From Zobellia roscoffensis (lineage in GTDB: Bacteria; Bacteroidota; Bacteroidia; Flavobacteriales; Flavobacteriaceae): DNA of 64,000 nt. Positions 8,909 through 19,016 of this stretch are shown one piece after another. Every line of letters starts with the position of its first letter. The first letter of the stretch is position 1. The notes under the pieces are model-generated. The model searched no databases, was not told the origin of the DNA, and saw only the letters and a program-made list of their open reading frames with translations. The stretch spans positions 1,114,504 to 1,178,503 of the forward strand of contig NZ_JADDXT010000002.1 in assembly GCF_015330165.1 (NCBI RefSeq), given 5' to 3'. The position numbers were made by a program, and so were the translations under genes.

Positions 8909-10033
8909 TTAAGATAAAATACGTTCGTAAAAATTAATTGTTCTCTCTATTACCGTTTTTGGTTCAAACCTCTTACTTGCACTTTTTGCATTATCCGACA
9001 CTACTTTTTGTTTGTCCTGATTTTGAAAAACAAGCTCAAGAACATCTGCTAATTTTTCCGGATTTCCTTTTGGGAAAAGATAGCCGGATTCATGGTTTTT
9101 TATCATTTCAGGAATACCACATATATCCGTAGCTACAACTATTTTTCCTTGAGTCATTGCTTCGGCTATACTTAAAGGCAACGTTTCTTGAAAAGAAGGT
9201 AGCACAAAAACAGGAATATTCTCAGCGTATGCTAAAACTTCGGATTGATTTTTCCACCCACAGAATATCACTTTTTCTGCAATATTAAGAGAGCCAATTA
9301 AATCATCGATTTCTCTCTTATATTCCATTTCTTTGTAACCCCCAATTACATGAAGTTTACAATCTATTCCTTTCCTATCTAACAAATGAAGTGCCTGTAT
9401 GAGAACATGAAGACCTTTACGCTTCTTTATTTCCCCTACAAAATACATTTCATTAGAGACTTGGCTTTCTAAGGCTTGCGGTTTTTTAAAAAAGATTTCA
9501 TTTACTGGATTAACAATAAGCTCAGAATTAACATCTGTAATCTTACCATTTTTTTTAAAGTATATTCCTTTGTTATATTCCGAAATAAAAATGATGTTCT
9601 TCACCTTATTTAGGTAGTAATCTTCTACCACCTCTTTAATCCTAAAAAGCATTTTTCTTTTGCTAGTGACCTGAAGCAAACGCTCTTCACTAAGAATTGC
9701 ATGTTGTGTAACCACAAAGATTTTTTTGTAACTAGACCTATACAAAAGTACTCCAGGCACAACACCTTGAAGATGTATAATATCTGGGTTTTCCTTTATA
9801 ACAATATCACGAAACTCTTTTCTTGCTTGTAGAAAAGATGATCTAAAACCCAATCTATAAACTGAACATATTTTTTCGAATTTGGCGAACCCGCTGTTGG
9901 AAGAAGTAGAAACCAAAACTAGCTCAATATCTGCGCGTTTCACAAGTTCATTAGCCATGTTTACCAAAACTCCCTGCACTCCGCCATAGGCCTTATTATC
10001 TTCAGGAAAATCACCAACTAAGAATAATTTCAT
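8909..10033 (-). CDS. Glycosyltransferase family 4
   Basis: A 374-residue GT-B enzyme. The N-terminal loop reads AYGGVQGVLVNMANEL; the donor site is PSFQETLPLSIAEAMTQGKIVVAT with the two glutamates of the GT4 signature. VGEIKKRKGLHVLIQAL is the usual linker strand before the donor domain. No signal peptide, so cytoplasmic. It belongs to the five-gene glycosyltransferase block of the exopolysaccharide locus; the sugar transferred is unknown. Confidence 0.85.
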   Translation of the reverse strand: MKLFLVGDFPEDNKAYGGVQGVLVNMANELVKRADIELVLVSTSSNSGFAKFEKICSVYRLGFRSSFLQARKEFRDIVIKENPDIIHLQGVVPGVLLYRSSYKKIFVVTQHAILSEERLLQVTSKRKMLFRIKEVVEDYYLNKVKNIIFISEYNKGIYFKKNGKITDVNSELIVNPVNEIFFKKPQALESQVSNEMYFVGEIKKRKGLHVLIQALHLLDRKGIDCKLHVIGGYKEMEYKREIDDLIGSLNIAEKVIFCGWKNQSEVLAYAENIPVFVLPSFQETLPLSIAEAMTQGKIVVATDICGIPEMIKNHESGYLFPKGNPEKLADVLELVFQNQDKQKVVSDNAKSASKRFEPKTVIERTINFYERILS

Positions 10034-10121
10034 AGATTTCGTTTAAACTTTTCGGTATTCAAAACCGTTATTTAAGTCTTCCTAATATACGCATAGGCAG
10101 CTTTAAAAGACCATATAAATA

Positions 10122-11333
10122 TTATAGTGTTTTTAGAAAACCTAACATCCTTTTTCCATGTGACCTATAATCAAACTCTCTTAATCCAAGTTCTTTTCCC
10201 TTTAATCCAATCTCAATGGATTTCTCTGGATAATCTATTACGAATCTCATTTTTTCAGCGAAGGCGGTAACATTATAATTATCTGCAACCAAAGCTGTTT
10301 TACCGTCTTCAAAATAATTGATTATCTCACCCACTGCTGTTGTCACAACAGGATTTCCTGAAGCAAGGTATTCCCCTATTTTATGAGGAAATCTAGAAGT
10401 ATCCTGAATTGTGGGTCTTAATGGAATTAAGAGTGCTATTGCATTTGTATATAAATTCACTAATTGCTCATAAGGAATATTAGTAAATAATTTTATAGGT
10501 TTGGTAGTAAAAGAATTATTAATTTCATCTTCCAACTGAGCAGTTTCATTTTTACTTCCTCCACTTACAATCATATATAACTTAGTATGCTCATCTACAT
10601 TCAAACTTTTGTAAGTCTCTATGATAAAATTAAAAACCTCTTTATAACGTATACTTCCGCAGTAAAGAAAATATGGTTCTTCTTGATTAGACTTAGATAT
10701 ATTGAACTTTTCAAAATCACATAAAATAGGTAATTTCAAAGCAGGTTTTAATGGTGACTTTTGATTATAATGATTCATTAATCGATCACTAATAGGTAGC
10801 GCTCCATTATATTTTTTTAAAATCCAGTTATCTATCAAACCATCATTAATACGTTGAAAAAAACCTGTTCTATGCTCCATTGAAGAGGCCATTTCCACAA
10901 AATTAGTTGCAGTAGGTATTTTATAAAAATATGAAAACAACAGATAACGAAGGGCGTGTTTAACCTCCCTATTGGGAACGATAGCCAAATCTATTCTATC
11001 ATTTTTCTTTAATTTTCTCAAATATCTGAGCTCACCAAAAATACCTTTTATCTTTTGAACATTCCGTCCCAAAAAACTATTGGGCCTATGGGTATCTTTT
11101 GAGGTATAGATATAATCAATACCTTCAAAATTGCCTTTATATTTAAAATCTTTATGTTCGTCTTGGTTCCAAGATCCCTTTCTACAAATTACGGTAACCC
11201 TACACCCTTCATGCAAAAATGCTTTACTCATAAGAGTAAGCCGCTGTACCGCAGCCAACCCATAAGGAAATCTAATTTCTCCCATGAATACAATATGTGG
11301 CGCGTTATTTTGTGTTTCTTTTTCCAATTTCAT
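10122..11333 (-). CDS. Glycosyltransferase (GT4-like)
   Basis: A 403-residue protein of GT-B type. MGEIRFPYGLAAVQRLTLMSKAF forms the first Rossmann strand and loop, and RFPHKIGEYLASGNPVVTTAVGE near residue 340 is the donor-site helix, with KIGEYLASG in place of the fuller E-x7-E pattern. It is therefore more divergent than its neighbours but still a convincing group 1 glycosyltransferase. Its location within the same-strand block makes a role in repeat-unit assembly likely. Confidence 0.78.
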   Translation of the reverse strand: MKLEKETQNNAPHIVFMGEIRFPYGLAAVQRLTLMSKAFLHEGCRVTVICRKGSWNQDEHKDFKYKGNFEGIDYIYTSKDTHRPNSFLGRNVQKIKGIFGELRYLRKLKKNDRIDLAIVPNREVKHALRYLLFSYFYKIPTATNFVEMASSMEHRTGFFQRINDGLIDNWILKKYNGALPISDRLMNHYNQKSPLKPALKLPILCDFEKFNISKSNQEEPYFLYCGSIRYKEVFNFIIETYKSLNVDEHTKLYMIVSGGSKNETAQLEDEINNSFTTKPIKLFTNIPYEQLVNLYTNAIALLIPLRPTIQDTSRFPHKIGEYLASGNPVVTTAVGEIINYFEDGKTALVADNYNVTAFAEKMRFVIDYPEKSIEIGLKGKELGLREFDYRSHGKRMLGFLKTL

Positions 11334-11393
11334 TTTTTTCTAGACAGTTCTAGATGTGATTTTTACATTTTTCTATAAAAGTAATATCCGAAC

Positions 11394-12656
11394 CTAATTA
11401 TTTGATTGAGTTAGTTCATCAAAAATATTTAAGAGATCGTCACATATTTTCTTGCTATCATTTCTCACCAATCCTAACTTTCTAGCGTTATCGCCCATGG
11501 CCTTTGCTTTAGATGGAGATTCACTAAATTCTAAAATAGCACCTGCCATAGCATAGGGGTCTTTACTTTGCACCAATAGACCCTCAACACCATCAACTAA
11601 CATACTTGGCGTTCCCCCAACGTTAGTTGCAATTACCGGCATTCCCAGCAACATAGCTTCTTGAACCCCGTTGGGACTATTCTCTATATGCGATGGATGC
11701 ACGTATATATCTGAATTCAATAGTTCTTCTATCATTTCAGGCCCAGTTTTATTACCTAATAATTTAACTTCTGAACGAGATAATGGAAAATTAGCTTCCT
11801 TTCGGGCTGCCTTAGTATAAACAGTACCTTCAGCAATACCAATTATACGCCATTCCAAACGCTTTCCAAGTTTATCACTTAGAATTGCACTTGTTCTAAA
11901 TACTGTTTCTAGACCTTTGTACAAATTTCCTCTTATAGTAGTGGTAATAACAAATTTACCCCTATCACTCCATTGTTTCCATTGGTTCTCCAAGAATGGA
12001 GGACGCATTGCCTCATCACAATGAAAATACTTAGCCTGGGGCGCCATTGTTTTCACCAATCTACTATCCCAATTAGTACGGCCTATAAAGTTTTGAGCGA
12101 AAGAAAAAATACGTTTCTCTCTTTTTACAAGATGTTTGAATTTTAAGAAATTATGATACATAGTATCCCCGGATAACATGCGTTTAAAAGACTCTAGACC
12201 CAATGTGATTTTAGCTTTAAGTCCATTTTCATACATGATTTCATACACGGTAAGATTCCCCTGAAACCAAATAATTGATGGAACTTTTAATTCTGGAATT
12301 ATTAGAGGAAAATCTGATTCTGTACCAAAAAACAAAATTACGTCCGGGTTAAAATCATTAACCACATCCAGATAATGTTTTAAGCCTGCTTCGGAAGGCG
12401 GTGTTGCAAAAAAGCGACTATACCACCTATCTAATTTGCTATATGGATATCTGGGAACCATAAAATATTTGGTTCGAGAAGTATCAGAGTCAATTTCTTT
12501 CGGTTCTTTTTCAAGCTCACTAAAAACTATACCCAACTCAATGTCTGAGTTAGTCATTATTTCTTGTTCCAATGATTCTATCCAACTTCCTCCGACTCTA
12601 TTCTTAGAACCAGATGCTCCTAATGGAGGTCTATTTGAAAACCAGAGTACGCGCAT
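11394..12656 (-). CDS. Glycosyltransferase family 4
   Basis: A 420-residue GT-B protein starting MRVLWFSNRPPLGASGS. The donor domain has YVHPSHIENSPNGVQEAMLLGMPVIAT, in which SHIENSPNGVQEAM supplies the two acidic residues of GT4 enzymes, then GGTPSMLVDGVEGLLV. It is the first glycosyltransferase after the flippase gene and so may act early in the assembly, though gene order does not prove order of addition. Acceptor and donor are unknown. Confidence 0.85.
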   Translation of the reverse strand: MRVLWFSNRPPLGASGSKNRVGGSWIESLEQEIMTNSDIELGIVFSELEKEPKEIDSDTSRTKYFMVPRYPYSKLDRWYSRFFATPPSEAGLKHYLDVVNDFNPDVILFFGTESDFPLIIPELKVPSIIWFQGNLTVYEIMYENGLKAKITLGLESFKRMLSGDTMYHNFLKFKHLVKREKRIFSFAQNFIGRTNWDSRLVKTMAPQAKYFHCDEAMRPPFLENQWKQWSDRGKFVITTTIRGNLYKGLETVFRTSAILSDKLGKRLEWRIIGIAEGTVYTKAARKEANFPLSRSEVKLLGNKTGPEMIEELLNSDIYVHPSHIENSPNGVQEAMLLGMPVIATNVGGTPSMLVDGVEGLLVQSKDPYAMAGAILEFSESPSKAKAMGDNARKLGLVRNDSKKICDDLLNIFDELTQSNN

Positions 12657-12695
12657 AATTTAGTTTTTATAAACTTTTTATTTATAATAATTTCA

Positions 12696-14069
12696 TTATC
12701 TATTCCACAAACCTTTTGCGGTTCCGTTCAAGATTTTCTTAAATTGTATTGGTGCCAATATTGGCCCATATGCCACTGAAATAATACTTGCTAAAATTAC
12801 TCCTGACGATTCTAACCCTAAAGTTTTTGCAAAAAAATAGGATAATGGAATATTAACTATCATACTAATAATACCAACTATTAACTGAAGCTGAATTTTA
12901 CCCACTCCATTTATAAATACCACAAAAATATTGCCCCACGCCAAAACGTTTACATAAACACACATAATCACCGAAAGTAAAAACGGAACTTCTATTTCGG
13001 GAACCCAAAAGTGATAAAAGTAATTAGACCCAAGCAACATAATTAAACTAAATGCCAACAATGCCGTCCATACTTTTATTAGTTTTCCATTTGTATTCAA
13101 TATCCACTCTATATCCTTTTTAGCATAGGCTTCTGTATATGCAGACCAAAAAGGGGAGGACACAATAGCAAATACCGCAGTAATCAACCCAAAATATTTA
13201 TACGCAATAGCGTATGCAGGTACTTCTGCTGGACCTAATAATTGAGTAATAATAACATTATCCGTAGAGAATATAATTATAGATGAAACCTGAACAATAA
13301 AGAATTTACCTCCTATACCCCAAAGCTCCTTGAACTGTTCTTTTTTTACATACGAAAAAGATGGGGCAACAGACCTATAACCACCGTAAAACATAAATAT
13401 GCTCACCAACATTAATATTATCATAGGAGAGACTCCTAAAGCTAATGAAAGATAAAAAAGCGACCCTTCTGTGGTCTTGGTTAACGTAAAAACAATTAAC
13501 AAAGACAAAATATTACTTAATAAATTATAGAAACCCTGAAATGCAGGGCGCTGATAGGCCAAGAAGATAGAGTAGATTAATTTTAGAATAAAGTTGATAC
13601 AGAAAAAAGCAAATGTAGCAATGGCCACAAGACGGAGTTCGGGACCGCTAACCTCTGTAGTATTTAAGATAGATTGCCAATTCAGGTATGGTTGTATCAA
13701 GAAAAATATTACTAAAATTCCAGAAATTATCATTCCTAAAATTGCATACGTTGAGCTTACGTAGGATTTTGCTTTTTCCATCTCTTCATTTGCCAAAGCA
13801 AGTGCCAACTTGTTTCGGAGACCACTCCCAAGGCCAATATCAAAAAAACTAAACCAACCAACTACTGAGGACAACGTAAGCCATACACCATATTGCTCTT
13901 TATCTACATAGCCAATGGTCAAAGGCACCATATAAAAACCTATTAGAATACTGGTCCCTTTTATTAAAAAGGATGCCAATATATTCTTTTTGGCTTTTAC
14001 AGATCGTTTTTGACCCTTATTTAGACGCTGCCCTATTTTATTCAATAGGCTTATTAGAGCTTTATACAT
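12696..14069 (-). CDS. Wzx-like polysaccharide flippase
   Basis: A 457-residue integral membrane protein with about 12-14 hydrophobic segments. The first segment (ASFLIKGTSILIGFYMVPLTIGYVD, then KEQYGVWLTLSSVVGWFSFFDIGLGSGLRNKLA) is the usual opening of the polysaccharide transporter (PST/MVF) family. Its job would be to move undecaprenyl-linked repeat units from the inner to the outer face of the cytoplasmic membrane. The adjoining Wzy-like gene and the Wza/Wzc-like genes support a Wzx/Wzy-dependent pathway. Confidence 0.85.
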   Translation of the reverse strand: MYKALISLLNKIGQRLNKGQKRSVKAKKNILASFLIKGTSILIGFYMVPLTIGYVDKEQYGVWLTLSSVVGWFSFFDIGLGSGLRNKLALALANEEMEKAKSYVSSTYAILGMIISGILVIFFLIQPYLNWQSILNTTEVSGPELRLVAIATFAFFCINFILKLIYSIFLAYQRPAFQGFYNLLSNILSLLIVFTLTKTTEGSLFYLSLALGVSPMIILMLVSIFMFYGGYRSVAPSFSYVKKEQFKELWGIGGKFFIVQVSSIIIFSTDNVIITQLLGPAEVPAYAIAYKYFGLITAVFAIVSSPFWSAYTEAYAKKDIEWILNTNGKLIKVWTALLAFSLIMLLGSNYFYHFWVPEIEVPFLLSVIMCVYVNVLAWGNIFVVFINGVGKIQLQLIVGIISMIVNIPLSYFFAKTLGLESSGVILASIISVAYGPILAPIQFKKILNGTAKGLWNR

Positions 14070-14093
14070 TAATTGTAATTAGAGATGATAATT

Positions 14094-15410
14094 CTATTCA
14101 TAATCTATCCTTGACCGAGTTGAATTATTTTGCGCCTTCAAAGAAATGTTTTGGCCTCTATTTTGGTTGTAATAATTAGAAAAAATAATGGCAAACATTA
14201 GCCCATAATAGAATAAATCAAAAATAACTAAAGTAAGGTTGGCTACAGCAAAGGCAAGAAAAGCGAAAAAACCACCCCAGTATCCTGAGCTACGTCCAAT
14301 ACCTATCATCCTTTTTAAAAGTAGTCCTAAAAAAGTTAAATAAATAAGCCCACCTACCAGACCATAATAATAAAAGAGCTTCAAATAACCCACATGTATC
14401 TGGGAACTACGCCCTCTTAACAACCTAACAACTTCTTCCGTATCCAATCCCATAGTTCCTAAAATAGGATTGTGAGGAAAAACCTTAAAGAACACCTCAA
14501 ATGCCAATAAACGAGTTCCTGCACTATCTGATAGCAGTCTTTCTTCAATAAATTTTTCTAAGTTAATTCCGGAAAAACTTATAGCGACCATTATAAAAGT
14601 CAGGAGGACCAATCCGTACAAACCAAACTTAAGGGCTTTAACCAATTTATTTTTTCCAATCCATATTTTCTGGCTAGAGATTACCAGAAAGTTTAGCATA
14701 ATCCATCTTGCACTGGATAAAAATCCAACAGTTGTAGCAGAAGCAAAAATTAGAACTGTTTTTATCCACTTTTTTGACTTGACTGCAATCATAATACTAA
14801 ACAAAGCCATAGCATCAACACCTACGGAAACCTCATTAATAAATGAAAATATGGAATGTCTATATCCATCAATAAATCTATTGACGTCTCCTGTTACTTC
14901 TTGTGGGTTATTACTGTAATACTCCTGCATCCTTCCATAGGAGAGACCCTGAACCAAGTCATCTGTTTTAACCAAAAAAAGAGGTTTGAAAGTTTGAATA
15001 ATAGAAACAATAGCTGCAATTACAAGAGTTAAACCAAAAATTTTTAACGCCCAATCCATCCATTTAGAAGGAAATGAAACGTTTTCTACAACCAAAAAAG
15101 CAATGAAGGTCTGAATAAAAGGGTCTGAATAAAGGTACTTAACAATTCCGTTTTCTTGGAGTTCTTCTGAAACGAACATATTGCAAAGCAACGCATACAG
15201 CGCAAAAAGACCATAAAATATTACATAATTTGGAACTTTTAATGTTTGGTCATTTTTGTACAAGATATACAACACATAACCTAAGTAAACAAGACATATC
15301 ATACCTAATATATAATTAGGTTCCATACCCGTCACTTTATGCACCACGTAACTAAAAAATGGATATAAGAGCAGAATTAGAAAAAATAAAAACTTAGGTA
15401 AGTTTTTCAT
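14094..15410 (-). CDS. Wzy-like O-antigen/exopolysaccharide polymerase
   Basis: A 438-residue polytopic membrane protein with about ten to twelve hydrophobic segments and a longer periplasmic loop (roughly residues 270-350) holding LSDSAGTRLLAFEVFFKVFPHNPILGTMG. That GTR...NPILG pattern is common in Wzy/WaaL-type proteins. Polymerases are poorly conserved, so the call rests on topology, that loop and position between the Wzc-like kinase and the flippase. It would link repeat units in the periplasm. Confidence 0.75.
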   Translation of the reverse strand: MKNLPKFLFFLILLLYPFFSYVVHKVTGMEPNYILGMICLVYLGYVLYILYKNDQTLKVPNYVIFYGLFALYALLCNMFVSEELQENGIVKYLYSDPFIQTFIAFLVVENVSFPSKWMDWALKIFGLTLVIAAIVSIIQTFKPLFLVKTDDLVQGLSYGRMQEYYSNNPQEVTGDVNRFIDGYRHSIFSFINEVSVGVDAMALFSIMIAVKSKKWIKTVLIFASATTVGFLSSARWIMLNFLVISSQKIWIGKNKLVKALKFGLYGLVLLTFIMVAISFSGINLEKFIEERLLSDSAGTRLLAFEVFFKVFPHNPILGTMGLDTEEVVRLLRGRSSQIHVGYLKLFYYYGLVGGLIYLTFLGLLLKRMIGIGRSSGYWGGFFAFLAFAVANLTLVIFDLFYYGLMFAIIFSNYYNQNRGQNISLKAQNNSTRSRIDYE

Positions 15411-15466
15411 GATTAATTAAACCTTAATACCTATAATATTTTTTTAATGTCTGCAATGCAAACCAA

Positions 15467-18019
15467 TTATATTGAAAACGACTTATCTACGAGCTGCTTT
15501 TCCTTATTCAACCCATACTTTGCTTCATAACCATACTTATGATCTTCCTTAAGGGCATCATTAAAGATGATATAACTTTTCTTCTTTTTATCTCGCGGAA
15601 TTAAATTATCCAAATCCTCAAGAAATTCAATTTTAGAGACATTTCTTCTAACTACGAACAGATTAATATCCATTATATCCAAAAGCAACAAAAAGTCTGA
15701 AACTAAACCTACAGCTGGTGTATCCAGAATCACATAATCATACTCTTGTTTAAGTTTCTCCACCACTGATTTCATTTTATCTCCAGACAATAACTCATGA
15801 ACGTTACCATCCACTATTTCTGATGGGATAAATTTTAGGTTTTTCACCTTTTCATGTGAATGGATAACGTCACTTAAAGAGCTTACATCTCCCCTTAAAT
15901 AGTTAGATAATCCTTTACCCTTAATTTTCCGAATGCCCTTAACCAAACTAGGATTTCTTAAATCTGCATCAATTATTATGGTCTTTTTTCCAGCCTCTGC
16001 AAGTGTTATACCCAGGTTAATTGCACTATAAGTCTTACCTTCTTCTGGTAATATAGAGGTTATGCCAATAACTCCTTTATCTGCGGAATTCACAAGTTTA
16101 AGATTTGTACTAAGATCCCGGAATGATTCTTTAAGTTTCCAAAGTGACACCTCTGATTCAGCGTCCGAAACTTTAAAATTATCATTTACAAAGTCAAACA
16201 ATTTGGCACTACCCTTAATCTTCTTAAAAGCCCTTTCTAGTTCATTTCCTATAAAAGGAATCTTGAATGGTGTTTCCTTTACTTGATCATCATAATGTAT
16301 TATACTTGCTATTATAGGCATATCACTATTCGCCATGACTTGATGTACATTTTCAATAATATCATTTGGCAAAAAGAAAATCATCCACCCCAAGGGTATC
16401 AACGCACCTAATACTACAGCAAGCCCTAACAATAAAGATTTTTGAGGTGCAACCGGCCCATTCCCTTCCATTCTAGCTTCGTCTAAAACCCGGGTGTCAG
16501 ATGTACTTTCTGCTCTAGCAATACCGGTTTTAGCCAATTCTTGACTTAAATACTTATAGAGATTCTCATACAGCGTATTTTGTCTTTGAATATTTAACAA
16601 CTGTATTTCCCTTGTAGGCAGAGAACTTATTTCTTCGTCAATACTTGATAGTTGTGAAGTAATTCCACCTAATGCTGCTTGTGATGAACGCACAGCACTT
16701 CTTAAGTTACTTAATAGTATTTCTGTAGACTCTTGAATTTGACCGTTTAGAATGGTCATTTCTTGATTATTACTAGTAACAAAGAACTTCTTTTTTGAAC
16801 GTTCTGTATAAAGATCCTTCAATTCTAAAATATTCTGATTAATGGACGGGTCTTCAATTCCAATACCAGATGGCATTACAAAGTCATCTCTATTTCTATT
16901 ATTTTTCACACTCCTTATAATGGAGTTATAATAGTTGATACTCATTTTAATTTTAGCCGCTTCAACTTGTAACGCATTAGTCTGATCCAATGCATTAGAA
17001 GCCGTAGCTCCTAAATTAACCGCCTTTTTATCAATTTTAAAAGCTTCTAATTCTAATTCAAACCTAGCTAAAGAGTCAGAAATGACTCTTAATTGATTTC
17101 TAATAAATGCTTCTTTACCTGCCGCTATCTCATTCCTTGAAGAAAGTTCATTGTGCACGTAATTTTCAGTAAGTTTTTTAAGAAAGCTTACCTCTTTACC
17201 TACTATAGGTCCATCAGAAACTATCTTAAATATACTTGCCTGAATGTCAATATTATCCGCTTCAAGCTTACCCATGTAACTCTTAGCCACACTTTCAATG
17301 TTCCCTACAACAAAGCTAAGATTGTCTCCATCAAAATCCTCAGCATTAACATCATACTCTGGTTTATTAAGTTTAAATGTAAAATATTCATGCTCCACCT
17401 TTTCTCCGAACTTATACGTTTTGTAAAAATCAAAACTTCTGTCTACATCTCTGACGGACCCGTTTGACGGATTGGAAACACTAAACTCATCACCTTCAAT
17501 TGTTAACTTATAACTATCTTTCGACAACAATTCTATTTCAAAAGGTACTCCAAACAATTGTGGTTTGGAACGGTCCAAATACACTTCAAAAGGAAAATAT
17601 CCATATCGTTCTTCAGATGAGAACAAACTTTTTGTATGATAGGTTACATCAAAATTAAGATCCTCTATAGTTTGCCTTATAAGGCTAAACGACTTTAAAA
17701 TTCCTATTTCGTTATATAGGTTTTTCTCCATTTCAATCAAACTCACACCCCCTTCAACATATTTACTGTCTCCCAAAACACGGTTTCTACCTTTGGAGTC
17801 AATCAATACAGACGTTGAAACCTCATAAATAGATGTAGCTGTCGCTATATACATTAATGCCAAAAGAACACAAAAACCAATACTAGCTATAAAGAACATC
17901 TTGTTCTTGTAAATCTTACGGAAAAATAATTTTAAGTTAATCTCCTGCTCAGGGTTAACTTGATTATTCTTTTTCTCTTTCATTTCGTTATCATTATTGT
18001 TTTCTTCAAGTTTAAACAT
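15467..18019 (-). CDS. Wzc/GumC-like chain-length protein with tyrosine autokinase domain
   Basis: An 850-residue co-polymerase. A Wzz-type membrane segment lies near residues 36-56 and a second near 525-550, with a long periplasmic coiled-coil part between them. The cytoplasmic C-terminus is a BY-kinase: Walker A variant ILPEEGKTYSAINL (near 655), Walker A' IIDADLRNPSL (near 685) and Walker B YVILDTP (near 760). The tail has a small tyrosine cluster (YGYEAKYG) that could be autophosphorylated. It should control chain length and couple polymerisation to the outer-membrane channel encoded just upstream. Confidence 0.9.
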   Translation of the reverse strand: MFKLEENNNDNEMKEKKNNQVNPEQEINLKLFFRKIYKNKMFFIASIGFCVLLALMYIATATSIYEVSTSVLIDSKGRNRVLGDSKYVEGGVSLIEMEKNLYNEIGILKSFSLIRQTIEDLNFDVTYHTKSLFSSEERYGYFPFEVYLDRSKPQLFGVPFEIELLSKDSYKLTIEGDEFSVSNPSNGSVRDVDRSFDFYKTYKFGEKVEHEYFTFKLNKPEYDVNAEDFDGDNLSFVVGNIESVAKSYMGKLEADNIDIQASIFKIVSDGPIVGKEVSFLKKLTENYVHNELSSRNEIAAGKEAFIRNQLRVISDSLARFELELEAFKIDKKAVNLGATASNALDQTNALQVEAAKIKMSINYYNSIIRSVKNNRNRDDFVMPSGIGIEDPSINQNILELKDLYTERSKKKFFVTSNNQEMTILNGQIQESTEILLSNLRSAVRSSQAALGGITSQLSSIDEEISSLPTREIQLLNIQRQNTLYENLYKYLSQELAKTGIARAESTSDTRVLDEARMEGNGPVAPQKSLLLGLAVVLGALIPLGWMIFFLPNDIIENVHQVMANSDMPIIASIIHYDDQVKETPFKIPFIGNELERAFKKIKGSAKLFDFVNDNFKVSDAESEVSLWKLKESFRDLSTNLKLVNSADKGVIGITSILPEEGKTYSAINLGITLAEAGKKTIIIDADLRNPSLVKGIRKIKGKGLSNYLRGDVSSLSDVIHSHEKVKNLKFIPSEIVDGNVHELLSGDKMKSVVEKLKQEYDYVILDTPAVGLVSDFLLLLDIMDINLFVVRRNVSKIEFLEDLDNLIPRDKKKKSYIIFNDALKEDHKYGYEAKYGLNKEKQLVDKSFSI

Positions 18020-18094
18020 CCCTTAAGATTTTTAAACTATCACAAAATCTTCATCTTATACCCCGTGAAATATTGAAATACTATGGCTTTAAAC

Positions 18095-18916
18095 TTAGTT
18101 GTTGTTAAAACTCAATACTAATATAGTCGTAGAAATAGCAGAAAGCACCAAACTAAAAACACCCAAATTCTTTTGAAAAAGATTCTCTTTTGATGTTTCT
18201 ACATACAACACATCATTAGGGTGTAGAAAATAATATGGCGACCGTATAATTTCAGGGCTTGTCAAATCTAAGTCTACAACTATTGATTTATCCCCTTTTT
18301 GGCGAATCAATTTTACGTTCTTTCGCTTACCAGATATATTAAGGTCTCCAGCTGCACTTAACGCTTCAAAAATTGTAGCCTGAGTATTATAAATGTAGTT
18401 TGTACCTGGGTTTTTTACATCTCCCAAAACAGAAACCTTAAAACTTGTTATCTTAACAGAAACAACTGCATTCAACAAATACTTATCTATTTCAGTTTGG
18501 ACCAAATCTCTAATTTCCTCTACTGTCAAATCTTGCACTTTCAAATTCCCCACAATGGCCAAATCAATAGAACCCTCTTTATTAACTGTATAACCCGTTA
18601 AGAACAAAGAAGCTGGGTTAGCCTGTAAGTTAATATCTGCCTCTGTTGTGTTGTTAAAATATGCCACTTGATCTGGGTCTCTACTCTGCACTTTAACACT
18701 CAAAACATCGTTCGGCTGAACACCATATTCAGTCGGACGTAAACGAATGGTCATTTCCTGATCAGCGCTTTGAAGGTAGTTCACACCTTTTGTTGTATAA
18801 CAAGAAGTCAACGTTATTGTAAACAATACTATAAAAACATGTCGTACAGAGAGGGTGGCAAGTGCACTTCTTAGAAATGTAAGCATCGGTTTTTTCATGC
18901 TTGATATAATTGTCAT
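18095..18916 (-). CDS. Wza-like polysaccharide export lipoprotein
   Basis: A 273-residue protein with a lipoprotein signal ending TLTSC and a Poly_export domain (YGVQPNDVLSVKVQSRDPDQVAYF), then SLBB-type segments (VSVLGDVKNPGTNYIYNTQATIFEALSAAGD). A hydrophobic segment ends the protein. It would form the outer-membrane export channel. The translation may start at the Met at 18898 (MKKPMLTFL) rather than at 18916, because the shorter form gives a more usual signal peptide. It is directly upstream of the Wzc-like gene. Confidence 0.88.
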   Translation of the reverse strand: MTIISSMKKPMLTFLRSALATLSVRHVFIVLFTITLTSCYTTKGVNYLQSADQEMTIRLRPTEYGVQPNDVLSVKVQSRDPDQVAYFNNTTEADINLQANPASLFLTGYTVNKEGSIDLAIVGNLKVQDLTVEEIRDLVQTEIDKYLLNAVVSVKITSFKVSVLGDVKNPGTNYIYNTQATIFEALSAAGDLNISGKRKNVKLIRQKGDKSIVVDLDLTSPEIIRSPYYFLHPNDVLYVETSKENLFQKNLGVFSLVLSAISTTILVLSFNNN

Positions 18917-19016
18917 GTTTTGATTTTTGTTTTAGTCTATTATTTTTGGACGCGGTTTTTAACAGTACGGAACATACGTTAAGAATAAGGATATAATTTT
19001 CTCAAATACAGAAAAA

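Noticed and set aside
17153..17467. 104-codon plus-strand frame
   Set aside because: Lies antisense within the Wzc-like gene, whose domains are clear; an antisense shadow.
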